DNA of 39,628 bases. Source: Phycisphaerae bacterium. Lineage in GTDB: Bacteria; Planctomycetota; Phycisphaerae; UBA1845. Numbering within the stretch: the first letter of the stretch is position 1; every line of letters begins with the position of its first letter. The DNA is taken from NCBI GenBank assembly GCA_029260255.1, contig JAJDDR010000052.1, positions 1 through 39,628 of the forward strand. Direction: 5' to 3'. Below are positions 25,801-34,251 of this stretch, one piece after another. The notes below the pieces were generated by a model. The model was not told the origin of the DNA, did not search any database, and saw only the letters and a list, made by a program, of their open reading frames with translations. The translations under genes and the position numbers were made by a program.

Positions 25801-26921
25801 AACTCGACTTCCGACTCATGAAGCCGAATCACATTGGCCACCTGCTCTTCCCAAAGACGCCGCCGCTCTTGCCGCAGCTTCAGCGGCTCATAGACACGAT
25901 CCTCCTTCGCCGTGTCCTTCTTGCCCTTCTTCGAGCCCGCGTTCTCCTTCCCGTATTCCGGTTCCTCATCGAACTTCAAACTGACGATCAGCGGCACGCC
26001 GTCCGACTTGATCCGACCGATCACCTTGTACGCTTCCATGGCACCGCTGATGATGACCCGGAGATCGAACTCGCCGGCGAGGTCCAGCGCCCGGCGAATC
26101 TCATGCTCGCTGTTTGCCTCGAAGATCAACGGCATGTCGCCGGTCAAGAGCGGTCTCAGCGCGACGATCGCCGCGTCAACCGGTGGTCTCTCGGCTTGCC
26201 GCGGGTGGCGCTCGTAGTACCGTTCCACTTCCACCGAACGCTGCGAATCGAGCAGGACCTGCCGAAAACTCGCGAACGCCCCGAGCAGCGACCGCGGGTA
26301 TTCTCCCGGCTCCCACGGCTCGAACGACGCGTGCTGCGCCACTCCGGTAGACACCAGCGCCCGCCGCAACGGCGCGCCGGAGAGGTTGACCAGCGCGCTC
26401 GTCCCTCCGAGTATCCCGCCCCGCGGCGCAGCGAGCACGGTCGTGAACCCCGACTTCCGAAACGCGTCAATCGCATCGACGCTACCGTCAAAATGTTCGT
26501 GAGCCGCGAATTCCGGGTGGATCCCGCGACGGTTCGCCGCGCGCGTCTCAGGCAGCGCTCGCTGGCGATGGTCGGGGTTCGCGTCCTCCACCCGCTGCCG
26601 GTCTTCTTCGCTTCGCGGCTCATCGGCCATACCCAGTTGTGAATGCGCCGAGATGAACCCCGGGTACGCGATCATGCCGGACGCCTCGATCACCTCGGCA
26701 CCCGCCGGCGGCGACAGATCGCGCCCGACATCGACGATGCGCCCCCGCTCGATGAGGATGACGCCGTTCTCGATGATTGTCCCGTCGCCCGTGACCACCG
26801 TCGCGCCGGTGATCGCCAACGGAAACTCAACTTCTCCCGCCACGCGCCCCGCCATCACCAGTGAAAAGACGACGGCGACGGCACATCGACTGAACCCCTC
26901 CGAAAATCGAGAACCGCGCAT
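22893..26921 (-). CDS. Secreted triple amidohydrolase-like fusion protein (1342 residues)
   Basis: ATG 26921 starts a signal peptide (CAVAVVFSLVMAGRVAGEVEF). Three amidohydrolase/imidazolonepropionase-like modules follow. Module 1 (about 35-460): TVVTGDGTIIENGVILIERG, AYPGFISAHSQLGM; it has H93 but lacks the second His of HxH. Module 2 (about 515-905): GTVITVSGPVLAETSVLIRD, VMPGMVDCHSHMAVDG with H576/H578, later H738/H740 (WVHVHCY), H766 (QHVLEGY) and D820 (INSDSP), a complete metal-site pattern. Module 3 (about 930-1335): GTVVVRNGIIAEVGG, YPGLIDGSGSLGL without HxH, WCFASDSASNAYDLG near the end. Only module 2 appears catalytic, with modules 1 and 3 as degenerate relatives. An acidic linker (APEEDESDEIAD) separates modules 1 and 2. 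Substrate unknown. Confidence 0.9.
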   Translation of the reverse strand: MRGSRFSEGFSRCAVAVVFSLVMAGRVAGEVEFPLAITGATVVTGDGTIIENGVILIERGRIVDVGRDLSPPAGAEVIEASGMIAYPGFISAHSQLGMADEPRSEEDRQRVEDANPDHRQRALPETRAANRRGIHPEFAAHEHFDGSVDAIDAFRKSGFTTVLAAPRGGILGGTSALVNLSGAPLRRALVSTGVAQHASFEPWEPGEYPRSLLGAFASFRQVLLDSQRSVEVERYYERHPRQAERPPVDAAIVALRPLLTGDMPLIFEANSEHEIRRALDLAGEFDLRVIISGAMEAYKVIGRIKSDGVPLIVSLKFDEEPEYGKENAGSKKGKKDTAKEDRVYEPLKLRQERRRLWEEQVANVIRLHESEVEFSLSTRGFEKPEEFLENLRKVLDRGLPVDAAIAALSRAPAELFHLEQQLGLIEPGYAANIVVMTRPLSDKKTKTRYVIVDGEKTEYNGEAKPAESNAADDAPEEDESDEIADAAVEPGATDVDDVVWRCEIESDRIPKIHTGGDVLIRNGTVITVSGPVLAETSVLIRDGKIVEIGPDLTVPPGVTVIDAAGRFVMPGMVDCHSHMAVDGVNEGSLSVTAEVRVADTVRNDYLGIYRALAGGTTTTHAMHGSANPIGGQNVVFKLKYKRPVKEMIVRDAPPTMKWALGENVKQSNSPNAHGKRFPNGRMGVEAVIRDALLAGQQYAAAWERYRLESAAGRDVLSPRRDLRLEALARVLTGDIWVHVHCYRSDEIVRVLSVAEDFGIRVGVLQHVLEGYRVAPEIARHGAGASSFSDYWAYKVEAYGAIPQNAALMTEQGIISSINSDSPNTIRYLNVEAAKSIRWGDMSANAALRLVTLNPAIQLGLERRLGSVEVGKDGDLAIFDGHPLNTFSRNVMTLIEGEVYFEGKGAAGARDAGALEWNKPFDPSLPISPHRLFAVVGGTVHPVSSESIPNGTVVVRNGIIAEVGGDVAVPPGAGVLDATGLHVYPGLIDGSGSLGLTEVGSLRATRDGFDIAEFAPELRTASAVHPHSAHIRIAHSGGVTSQLVTPTGGRISGQSCLVNLSGWTMDEMLIADRVGLHMTVPSLPVRLTVETKETRKKEHEKALRELDAFMDRAKQYTARAVEPGRVESRDLRLESMVPYVRGEKAVVFDASSYKQILDTIAFAEKHDLTAIISGGREAWKLADVLAEKNIAVILAKVTSYPGGRFEAWDSVYACAGALDRAGVRWCFASDSASNAYDLGIEAGMAVAHGLDPDRAIHALTLGAADVLGVADRLGSLEPGKQADVIVTTHQPTQTVSKVTHMFIKGVPIDLSSMHTESYEKFRNRPKPHLPAKKDLLGPPMMTR

Positions 26922-27047
26922 TCAGCGCCTCCTGCGTAGTCGTTTCGGAATCCAATTGCCCGCCCACGCACCGCGCGGCGACACGAGGCTCGCATCGTGG
27001 GCAACCAATCTAGTGGCAGGCGCACCCCATGTCGACAGCGACGCCAC

Positions 27048-27194
27048 GAGCGCGGGGGTGTGGCCATTCTTTGTGGCATCGTCGGCCGGGCACATGCGGT
27101 AGAGCGGGTTTTACCCGCCGCAATCGTGCAAGAAGGCGGGTCGAACCCGCCCTACCCTTGGCATGCCACAATCGCTGGTCACACCCCGAGCGCG
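27048..27194. mobile_element. MITE copy B (133 bp, 27055-27187) with 7-bp target-site duplication
   Basis: The reverse complement of the core at 782-914 with a single substitution. Direct repeats GAGCGCG flank it at 27048-27054 and 27188-27194; these differ from the CGCTCCT duplication of copy A, showing independent insertions. It lies between the divergent starts of the amidohydrolase and FAD genes, 64 bases before the FAD start, and may affect their promoters. Confidence 0.92.
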
Positions 27195-27250
27195 GACGAT
27201 TCCGTACACACGGTTGCATCATCGCCCCCAACCGCGACAATGAACCGACC

Positions 27251-28882
27251 ATGGCACTGTTGGTCCGCAACATCAAACTCGCGCTGGACGAGCCCGAGGA
27301 CCGGCTCGCCGCCGCGGTCGCAAAGCGACTCAAGGTCTCCCGCAGCGCCATCCGCGCGTACGCCCCAGTGCGGCGATCTCTCGACGCGCGCGTCAGGACC
27401 GAGATTCACTTCGTCTACCACGTCGAGGTTGCGCTCGACGGGGGGCAGCGCGATGAACGCAGATGCGTGCAACGGCTCTCGTCCCGAGACGTTATCGAAC
27501 TACGCCCGGAAACGCCCGCCGAGCCCGCGCCCGGGCGCGAAACGCTCAGAGAAAGACCCATCATAGCGGGCTTCGGCCCGGCCGGGATGTTTGCCGCCCT
27601 GCGACTGACGCAATTCGGCTACCGGCCGATTGTGCTCGAGCGCGGAGTTGATGTGCGCCGCAGGCACCGTGACGTTCTCGAAAAATTCTACCGACAACGC
27701 GAGTTCAACCCCCAGTCCAACCTGCTGTTCGGAGAAGGCGGCGCGGGAACCTACAGCGACGGCAAGCTCTACACCCGCGTCAGCGACCCCCTCGCCGGAA
27801 CCGTGCTGAAGTGGTTCTACCGCCACGGCGCCGACCCCGACATCCTGACCGACGCCAGACCGCACATCGGTAGCGACAGGCTGCCGTCGATCTGCAAGGA
27901 CATGCGCGAGCACGTCGAACGTGAGGGCGGGCAGGTCTGCTTCGAATCGCAGGTCTCGGATCTCGTCATCGAGGACGGCGATGTCAGAAAGATCCTCGTC
28001 AACGGACAGCCCCGACAGGCAGGACCCGTCATACTCGCCATCGGGCACTCCGCCCGCGACACGACGCGCATGCTCCACAAGTGCGGCCTGACCGTCGAAC
28101 CGCGCCCGTTCCAGCTCGGCGTACGCATCGAACACCCGCAAGCGCTCGTCGACCGCTGGCAGTACGGTCAGATGGCCGGGCACGACAGGCTGCCCCCCGC
28201 CGAATACCACGTCGTCGCCAAAGGCGCCGCGGGCGACGGACGCGATTGCTACAGCTTCTGCATGTGCCCCGGCGGCATGATCCTGCCGACGATCGAAAGC
28301 CACGGTCTCATCGCCACCAACGGCGCCAGCAAAGCCAACCGCGGCAGCGGCTTCGCCAACAGCGGATTGGTCGTCACCGCTCCCCCAGTGAGCGGCACTG
28401 GCAACGGCGGAACGGCGAGCAACCCGCTCGCCGGCATCGACGTGCAGCACGGCCTGGAGAAGAAGGCGTTTCTCGCCACCGGTGAAACCTACGAACTCCC
28501 CGCCCAGAGAGCCACCGACTTCCTTGCCGGACGCCCATCGGACGGCGCACTCCATGTAAGCTATCCGCTCGGCGGCCGATGGACCGACATCCGCACGATC
28601 ATCCCGCCCGACATCAGCGCCGCCATCGCCAATGCGCTCGAGTTTCTGGATCGTAGAATGCCCGGATTCGCCGGCGCGGACGCCATCGTCACCGCTCCCG
28701 AAACCCGCGTCAGCTCCCCCGTTCGCTTCCCGCGAGACAAGGAACGCCGCACGCTCGAAGGCACCGACAACCTCTACGCCGCCGGAGAGGGAGCCGGCTA
28801 CGCGGGCGGCATCATCAGTGCCGCGATCGACGGCATCAAGACCGCCGACGCGATCATCGCGCGCTACGCACCGCCGGAGTAG
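27251..28882 (+). CDS. FAD-dependent dehydrogenase (COG2509-like NAD(P)/FAD oxidoreductase)
   Basis: ATG 27251 gives 543 residues. After an N-terminal domain of about 100 residues (LVRNIKLALDEPEDRLAAAV) there is a dinucleotide-binding motif IIAGFGPAGMFAALRL and the segments NLLFGEGGAGTYSDGKLYTR, PVILAIGHSARDTTRMLH and a CPGGMILPT block, ending with NLYAAGEGAGYAGGIISAA, which binds FAD. This is the pattern of the widespread uncharacterised COG2509 dehydrogenases. The reaction is unknown. It is divergent from the amidohydrolase gene with the MITE between them. Confidence 0.9.
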   Translation: MALLVRNIKLALDEPEDRLAAAVAKRLKVSRSAIRAYAPVRRSLDARVRTEIHFVYHVEVALDGGQRDERRCVQRLSSRDVIELRPETPAEPAPGRETLRERPIIAGFGPAGMFAALRLTQFGYRPIVLERGVDVRRRHRDVLEKFYRQREFNPQSNLLFGEGGAGTYSDGKLYTRVSDPLAGTVLKWFYRHGADPDILTDARPHIGSDRLPSICKDMREHVEREGGQVCFESQVSDLVIEDGDVRKILVNGQPRQAGPVILAIGHSARDTTRMLHKCGLTVEPRPFQLGVRIEHPQALVDRWQYGQMAGHDRLPPAEYHVVAKGAAGDGRDCYSFCMCPGGMILPTIESHGLIATNGASKANRGSGFANSGLVVTAPPVSGTGNGGTASNPLAGIDVQHGLEKKAFLATGETYELPAQRATDFLAGRPSDGALHVSYPLGGRWTDIRTIIPPDISAAIANALEFLDRRMPGFAGADAIVTAPETRVSSPVRFPRDKERRTLEGTDNLYAAGEGAGYAGGIISAAIDGIKTADAIIARYAPPE

Positions 28883-28913
28883 ACATGGGAGGCGCGCCGG
28901 ATTCGCCCTGAAA

Positions 28914-30794
28914 CTAGTGCGGTGTTCCCGTGAAGGCGCGTTGGAACGCGGCGAAGTCGAGAACGTCCACGTCGTCGTCGGCGTCGAAGTCCTTGGCGCT
29001 GCAGCCGGTCTCGACGGGTCCGCCACCGGGTCCGGTCGCGCACGAGATGAACGCCGCATAATCATCCAGATCGGCGTCGCCATCTCCATCGAAGTCGCCC
29101 GCCAGCAGCTCGATCGTATGCTCCGCGCTCTCCATCAACTGTCCGTAGTCAGGCGGCTGGAGGTCCGCCAACGGGTTGCCGTGACCGTCCTCCTCCCATT
29201 GCTTCATGTCAGTCAAGGGGCGGTACGCGCGACGATAAATGAGCCGGGCGCGAACTTGCACCGGTCCGCCGCCGCCGGGCACCGAAAATGTGTAGTTCGT
29301 CGTGTCGCTCTGCGTGGCCGGGATGCGGTTGTCGAACGCGATGCCCGTCGCCTCGGTGCAGAACGTGGGCGCCATGCCGTCGGCGTTGTGAAGGACCTTG
29401 GCGTACAATTTGCCGGCAAGCCCGGCGTAGTACCCCTGAGCCGGGTCGCCCATCCCTCCCAGCATGTGTACCATCTGCGCACCCGTGTGCGCAAGGGTCA
29501 GCCCGTCCTGCGGCCGCCACGCCTCCACCAGGAGAATCATGTTCCGCATGATCGCACCGGTCGGAACGTGGTGACCGGTCTGCGTGTTCGCGATTCGGAC
29601 CTCGACTTCGATGTCGTTCCCGGTACGCTGGGTCGTCATGTGCAGATCAACCGCCATTTCGAGGTACACCGGAGTGGTCCCGCGGATGTCGTGCGAGCGG
29701 ATCGTGTCGCTGTCGCGCGGGTAATCGATGAACCCGCACACCTGCGTCGAGCCGTATGGCGGCATGTGACACGTCACGCAACTCTTGTACTCGGGCGAGT
29801 CAACGACACCGTAAGGACTCGAAGCCCATTCGCTGTACGTCGACTGAACGAGAACACCCGTAAACGTCTGGTCCCCGGCAGGGTCGTTCCTGTACTGGTG
29901 GCATACGGCGCAGACTTCAGCCACTAGCTGCGGCTGATACGAGGGACGCATCAGGTCGTATTCCCAGAAGCTCACATCGCCGAGCACGCCGTACTGGACC
30001 TGGGGAAACCAGGGCCTCGTCGGCCGCGTGTGCTTCACCACGCCAGGGTAAATTCCGGGAAAATGAAGCTTGGACTCGTCCACGTCGGCGATCTTGTGAC
30101 ACACGTCGCACAGAACACCGTGCACCGACGCCGGCGTGGGCGGCGCCGTTGGATCGGCCAGCGCCGTGAACGGCTCCACGATCCAGCCTTCCGGTTGGTG
30201 GCACGCGGCGCACTGCGCGTTCGGGTTGCTCGCGGCATGCACCGAGTCGCGTTGGTAGACGAATCCGCCCATCCCGCCGGGCGTACCCAGACCGCTGTAC
30301 ATGTCGTGTACCCATGTGTTGATCCCGGCGTTTCCCATCGGCATCGAATACCACTGCTGGGCTTGATCCGGATGACACATCTCGCAGAACTCCGGGCTCG
30401 CCAGCGCGTACTTGGGGTCGTTCATCTCGGGAACACGATCAAGGCTGATCTCGATGGGCCCTGTCGGCGCGTCCACAATGACGGATCCGTGGAAGTACCC
30501 CTTCTTGGCGGCGACGATCACCAAGTCGAACGAACCGGTTGTCCGCAGCGTGAATGTACCATCCGCCGCCGTACGAGTCCGCAAACCGACCGCCTGTTGG
30601 GATACGAGCGCATCGCTCAGCGGCACGAGGCTCCCGGCTTCGAGCACCACGCCCGACACTTCGTCGCCGAAAGCGGTCAATCCGCCCGGCGCAAACAGAG
30701 CAACTGCCACTGCCAGCAACGCCCTTCCCGAACTAGAACTTCTGACCGCGACGCCGCCAACGGACATCTTCGCCACACGCTGATATGCACTCAC
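28914..30794 (-). CDS. Secreted five-haem cytochrome with carboxypeptidase-like domain and dockerin-like C-terminus
   Basis: GTG 30794, with AGGGGG-like sites upstream, gives 626 residues; ATG 30827 is an alternative. A signal peptide (ALLAVAVALFAPGGLTAFG) precedes a small carboxypeptidase-regulatory-like beta domain (VSGVVLEAGSLVPLSDALVS, about 46-120). Five CxxCH haem sites follow: CEMCH 137-141, CAACH 195-199, CDVCH 229-233, CAVCH 295-299 and CVTCH 339-343. A beta-rich region comes next, and the last 60 residues carry two dockerin-type calcium loops (DFDGDGDADLDDYAAF and DFDADDDVDVLDFAAF). It would act outside the cytoplasmic membrane in electron transfer. The donor and acceptor are unknown. 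Confidence 0.88.
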   Translation of the reverse strand: MSAYQRVAKMSVGGVAVRSSSSGRALLAVAVALFAPGGLTAFGDEVSGVVLEAGSLVPLSDALVSQQAVGLRTRTAADGTFTLRTTGSFDLVIVAAKKGYFHGSVIVDAPTGPIEISLDRVPEMNDPKYALASPEFCEMCHPDQAQQWYSMPMGNAGINTWVHDMYSGLGTPGGMGGFVYQRDSVHAASNPNAQCAACHQPEGWIVEPFTALADPTAPPTPASVHGVLCDVCHKIADVDESKLHFPGIYPGVVKHTRPTRPWFPQVQYGVLGDVSFWEYDLMRPSYQPQLVAEVCAVCHQYRNDPAGDQTFTGVLVQSTYSEWASSPYGVVDSPEYKSCVTCHMPPYGSTQVCGFIDYPRDSDTIRSHDIRGTTPVYLEMAVDLHMTTQRTGNDIEVEVRIANTQTGHHVPTGAIMRNMILLVEAWRPQDGLTLAHTGAQMVHMLGGMGDPAQGYYAGLAGKLYAKVLHNADGMAPTFCTEATGIAFDNRIPATQSDTTNYTFSVPGGGGPVQVRARLIYRRAYRPLTDMKQWEEDGHGNPLADLQPPDYGQLMESAEHTIELLAGDFDGDGDADLDDYAAFISCATGPGGGPVETGCSAKDFDADDDVDVLDFAAFQRAFTGTPH

Positions 30795-31077
30795 GCTTCC
30801 CCCTTCGTCGCATTGCGCCCGTGTCATTTTACCCCCACCCTTCCTGCGCTCGGACAACCCGGCGTGTTGAACGCCATTCGGGCTTGTCAGGCGACCTCCG
30901 GGACGTGCCGCGGAGCCGGGCGACGACACGCATCCAACAGAAACGCCCTCCGTGACCGGTCGATCGGATGATCCTCGACGGACCGAAACTCCGAAGTAGT
31001 TACCTTGCTTAAGAATAGCACCTGCCGGGGTCGGATGCAACTGCAAACGAGATCCGCGATCACCCGGAATGGCTTGA

Positions 31078-31635
31078 TTATCCGGCGTTTTTCAATGTTA
31101 TCGAGCCGTTGTGCGTCTCGACCTCCACCTTGCGGCCCGACGTCTCCGCATTGACTCGGCCGTTGTGTGTGATCAGATGGCAGTCGCCTTCCATGCCCGT
31201 CACGGTGATACGCCCGTTATGCGTCTTCACCGCGCTCGACAGACGCGCCGGCGCTTCGACGTCGAACGAGACGCTCGCGCTCCAATCCGACGCACGCGCC
31301 GTGTTCCACTTCCACGCCAGACGCTGCCTGCCACCCGTTGAGTCCGTTATCAGCTCGATGGCCTCCATGCACTCGGCCGCGCGCTCCATCGACCGCGCCC
31401 GAGCCTGTTTCTTGACCACTACAACGAACTCGTCGATCTCCCCGTTTGCCGCGATCTCGACATTCCCGTTGTGTGTCTGAACATCGAGCGATCGCGCACC
31501 CTCGGCCGGCAGCGTCAACGTCACCTGCTCTTCGATCTTGACTCTAGGAATCGAAATGTACGAGCAGCCCGTCGTCACACAGCAACACACGATCGCCGAC
31601 ACCAAGGCCACTTTGCAGGATGTGATGTACTTCAC
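31078..31635 (-). CDS. Lipoprotein with THNG repeats (DUF4097-like), possibly short
   Basis: GTG 31635 follows GAAGGAGA by eight bases. The 185-residue product has a lipoprotein signal with lipobox TTGC (C24). The mature part is a small beta-solenoid of the DUF4097 putative-adhesin type: four THNG turns appear in LDVQTHNGNVEI, AVKTHNGRITV, LITHNGRVNA and EVETHNGSITL. It ends abruptly as LKNAG, shorter than the usual 250-300 residues of the family, so the 3' part may have been lost. It lies upstream of the cytochrome gene on the same strand; 283 bases separate them. Confidence 0.8.
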   Translation of the reverse strand: MKYITSCKVALVSAIVCCCVTTGCSYISIPRVKIEEQVTLTLPAEGARSLDVQTHNGNVEIAANGEIDEFVVVVKKQARARSMERAAECMEAIELITDSTGGRQRLAWKWNTARASDWSASVSFDVEAPARLSSAVKTHNGRITVTGMEGDCHLITHNGRVNAETSGRKVEVETHNGSITLKNAG

Positions 31636-31753
31636 GACTCGATCTCCTTCACCAAGAAACGCCGGGCGGCCGGCGCCGCGTCCATCTCGAATGCGCCGGT
31701 TCGTCCCGGATACGCGTACCCCAGGCCGCGGCAGCTCACAACCCATCAGTCGT

Positions 31754-31780
31754 ATCTTATTTGTTGAAACATTTTTACAA
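31754..31780 (-). promoter_or_regulatory. AT-rich divergent promoter region (weak minus-strand candidate)
   Basis: On the minus strand TTGTAA (31775-31780) and TAAGAT (31754-31759) are 15 bases apart, a slightly short spacing. The surrounding 31750-31790 is the most AT-rich stretch nearby and lies between the lipoprotein gene (minus) and the ABC operon (plus), so it plausibly drives one or both. Confidence 0.3.
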
Positions 31781-31839
31781 GTATCCACACATCGTCGCAC
31801 CCGCGACGACCGCACAGTCGCTAAGATGGGTCGCCGTGG

Positions 31840-32796
31840 TTGTCCTCTGAAACAGACCATCCGGATACACAACGCGTGGCCGCAGCCGTCGAACTCACAA
31901 ACGTCACCAAGCGATTCGGAACGCACGTCGCCGTCGACAACCTGACGCTCTGCGTTCCCACCGGGTCGGTCTACGGCTTCATCGGTCCCAACGGGTCCGG
32001 CAAGACGACAACCCTCCGCATGATCATGCGCAACTTCTACCCCAACGCCGGCGCCGTCCGCGTCTTCGGCGAAGACGTCATCGGCAAGGGCGCCGCCGCC
32101 GAGCGCGTCGGTTATCTCCCGGAGGAGCGTGGTCTGTACAAGACCATGAAGGTGCGCGACACACTCCGTTTCTACGCCGAGTTGAAGGGCTATCGCAACC
32201 CCCGCCGTGAGATCGACCGCTGGCTCGAACGCGTCGATCTCGCCGAATGGGGCAACAAGAAGGTCGAAGCACTGTCCAAGGGCATGGCGCAAAAGGTCCA
32301 GTTCATCGCCGCGGTCATCGCCAAGCCCGATCTCATCATCCTCGATGAACCCTTCACCGGCCTCGACCCGGTCAACGCCAACCTGCTGCGCGACGTGATC
32401 CTCGAACTCCGCCGCGACGGCGCCACCGTCATCCTCTCGACGCACGACATGAGCGTCGCCGAGAAAATGTGCGACGCCATTTTCATGATCTGCAATGGCC
32501 GCAAGGTGCTCGACGGCTCACTCGCCGAAATCCAAGCCGCCTACGGCACCGACACCTTGCGCGTGCGTGTCGAACTCAACGGCAAGACGCTTGAAGGCCT
32601 GCCCGGCGTGGTCGGCGTGAGCGATTTCGGGCAATACCAGGAACTTCGCGTCGAGCAAGGGGCCGACACCCAGGACATCCTGCGAAAGCTCCTCGAACGT
32701 GGTCGCGTCGACCACTTCGAGAGGACCCACCCCTCGCTCCACGACGTCTTCGTGCGCATCGCCGGTCCCGAGTCGCAGGAGACGCAACATGCGTAA
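31840..32796 (+). CDS. ABC-2 type transporter ATP-binding protein
   Basis: The first visible start is TTG 31840 (318 residues); GTG 31876 would give 306 and also lacks a clear ribosome site, so the start is uncertain. The ATPase shows a Walker A (FIGPNGSGKTTTLR), VGYLPEERGLYKTMKV, signature LSKGM (VEALSKGMAQKVQF) and Walker B LIILDEPFTGLD, followed by a C-terminal DUF4162-like segment. The YLPEERGLY wording is common in NatA-like ATPases that pair with large ABC-2 permeases. The stop at 32796 overlaps the permease start by 8 bases, showing an operon. Confidence 0.93.
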   Translation: MSSETDHPDTQRVAAAVELTNVTKRFGTHVAVDNLTLCVPTGSVYGFIGPNGSGKTTTLRMIMRNFYPNAGAVRVFGEDVIGKGAAAERVGYLPEERGLYKTMKVRDTLRFYAELKGYRNPRREIDRWLERVDLAEWGNKKVEALSKGMAQKVQFIAAVIAKPDLIILDEPFTGLDPVNANLLRDVILELRRDGATVILSTHDMSVAEKMCDAIFMICNGRKVLDGSLAEIQAAYGTDTLRVRVELNGKTLEGLPGVVGVSDFGQYQELRVEQGADTQDILRKLLERGRVDHFERTHPSLHDVFVRIAGPESQETQHA

Positions 32797-34123
32797 GATA
32801 ATTGTCGTCGCGATTCGTGAATACCTTGCCGCGGTCCGCTCCAAGGCGTTCATCATCACCATCCTGCTCATGCCCGTTCTGATGAGCAGCGGCTTCATTG
32901 CCGAGGAGTTGTTCGGCGACACCAGCATGGACATCAGCGACAAGCGCGTCGCCATCGTCGACCACAGCGGAGCGATCTACGACGCCCTTGCCGCAGCGGC
33001 TGAATCACGCAACGCCGTCGACATCTTCACCGAGCCGGCGGAAGGCGGCGACCCCGAACAGATGCTCCCGCGCTTCCTGCTCCAGCGTGTCGCCCCGAAC
33101 CCGCAGGCGCCGGACGAAGTGCTCTTCGACCTGTCTGAGCGCGTTCGCGCGGGCACGCTCTTCGCGTTCGTCGAAATCGGCCGCGACGTCCTCGCGCCCG
33201 AATCCGAGAAACCCGATCACGCCACCGTGAAGTATTACACGAACTCCCCCACTTACCGCGAGACGCATGTCTGGCTCAAAACGACGATCAACGACGTGGT
33301 GCAGTCCATCCGGTTCCACGACTCAGGCCTCGACGCCGATCAGGTCAGTCGCGCCCTCGAACCAGCCGCCATCGACCAACTCGGGCTCCTGGACCGAAAC
33401 CAGACAACCGGCGAGATCACCCGCGCCGAGGAAATCAGCCAGACCATCAGCGTCGTCGTCCCGATCATCCTCGTGATCCTGCTGTTCATGGTCATCATGA
33501 CCGCCGCCGGACCGCTGATCCAAAGCGTTCTCGAGGAGAAACTCCAGCGCATCGCCGAGGTACTGCTCGGCTGCGTCGACCCCTTCCGCTGGATGATGGG
33601 CAAACTCATCGGCATGGTCGGCGTGTCCCTGACCATCGTGACGCTCTATCTCGCCGGCGGGTTGATAGTCGCCTACGAACGCGGCATCCTCAGCCTGCTC
33701 CCCATGCATCTGCTGGGCTGGTTCGCCGTCTACCAGATTCTCGCCGTGCTCATGTACGGCGCCGTCTTCGTTGGCGTCGGCGCAGCCTGCTCCGACCATC
33801 GAGAAGCCCAGACCGCCTTGACACCGCTCATGATTCTCATCATGGTGCCCATGTTGCTGCTCGAGAGCGTCATTCGCGAGCCCAACAGCACCATGGCCAC
33901 CCTGGTTTCGTTTTTCCCGCCGGTGACACCGGTGCTGATGCTCACGCGGCAGGCCATACCGCCTGGAATCCCCGGCTGGCAGCCGATCGTCGGTGTGACC
34001 CTGGTGCTCGCGACCACCGTCCTCTGTGTGTTCGCGGCGGGACGCGTGTTCCGCATCGGGATCCTCATGCAGGGTCGCGGCGCCGGGCTTCGTGACATGC
34101 TCAAGTGGATGCTGAAGGGTTGA
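32789..34123 (+). CDS. ABC-2 type transporter permease (NatB-like)
   Basis: ATG 32789 has AGGAG eight bases upstream and overlaps the end of the ATPase gene. The 444-residue product has one helix near the N-terminus (IREYLAAVRSKAFIITILLM), a large extracytoplasmic loop (about 50-210), then five or six helices near the C-terminus (VVVPIILVILLFMVIMTAAG; MVGVSLTIVTLYLAGGLIV; VYQILAVLMYGAVFVGVGAA; PLMILIMVPMLLLESV; VGVTLVLATTVLCVFA). LQSVLEEKLQ-like and MMGKLIGM wording resembles the sodium-efflux-type ABC-2 permeases. The exported substrate is unknown. The conserved SVLEEKLQRIAEVLL is typical of the family. Confidence 0.9.
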   Translation: MRKIIVVAIREYLAAVRSKAFIITILLMPVLMSSGFIAEELFGDTSMDISDKRVAIVDHSGAIYDALAAAAESRNAVDIFTEPAEGGDPEQMLPRFLLQRVAPNPQAPDEVLFDLSERVRAGTLFAFVEIGRDVLAPESEKPDHATVKYYTNSPTYRETHVWLKTTINDVVQSIRFHDSGLDADQVSRALEPAAIDQLGLLDRNQTTGEITRAEEISQTISVVVPIILVILLFMVIMTAAGPLIQSVLEEKLQRIAEVLLGCVDPFRWMMGKLIGMVGVSLTIVTLYLAGGLIVAYERGILSLLPMHLLGWFAVYQILAVLMYGAVFVGVGAACSDHREAQTALTPLMILIMVPMLLLESVIREPNSTMATLVSFFPPVTPVLMLTRQAIPPGIPGWQPIVGVTLVLATTVLCVFAAGRVFRIGILMQGRGAGLRDMLKWMLKG

Positions 34124-34251
34124 AATGGATCGTCGCCGGACAGGGTGAGTGTGTCGCCGAAGAAACCGGTGAGAGAAGTTAGCGTGAGCCCGGCATCGGC
34201 GCGGACGCATCGATCCGTGCGCCGTCGATGACGGGATCGGAGATTGATCAG

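Noticed and set aside
25383-26642. Long open frame on the plus strand inside the amidohydrolase gene
   Set aside because: It is Arg- and His-rich with no recognisable domain, opposite a gene with clear family motifs over its whole length. High GC keeps antisense frames open.
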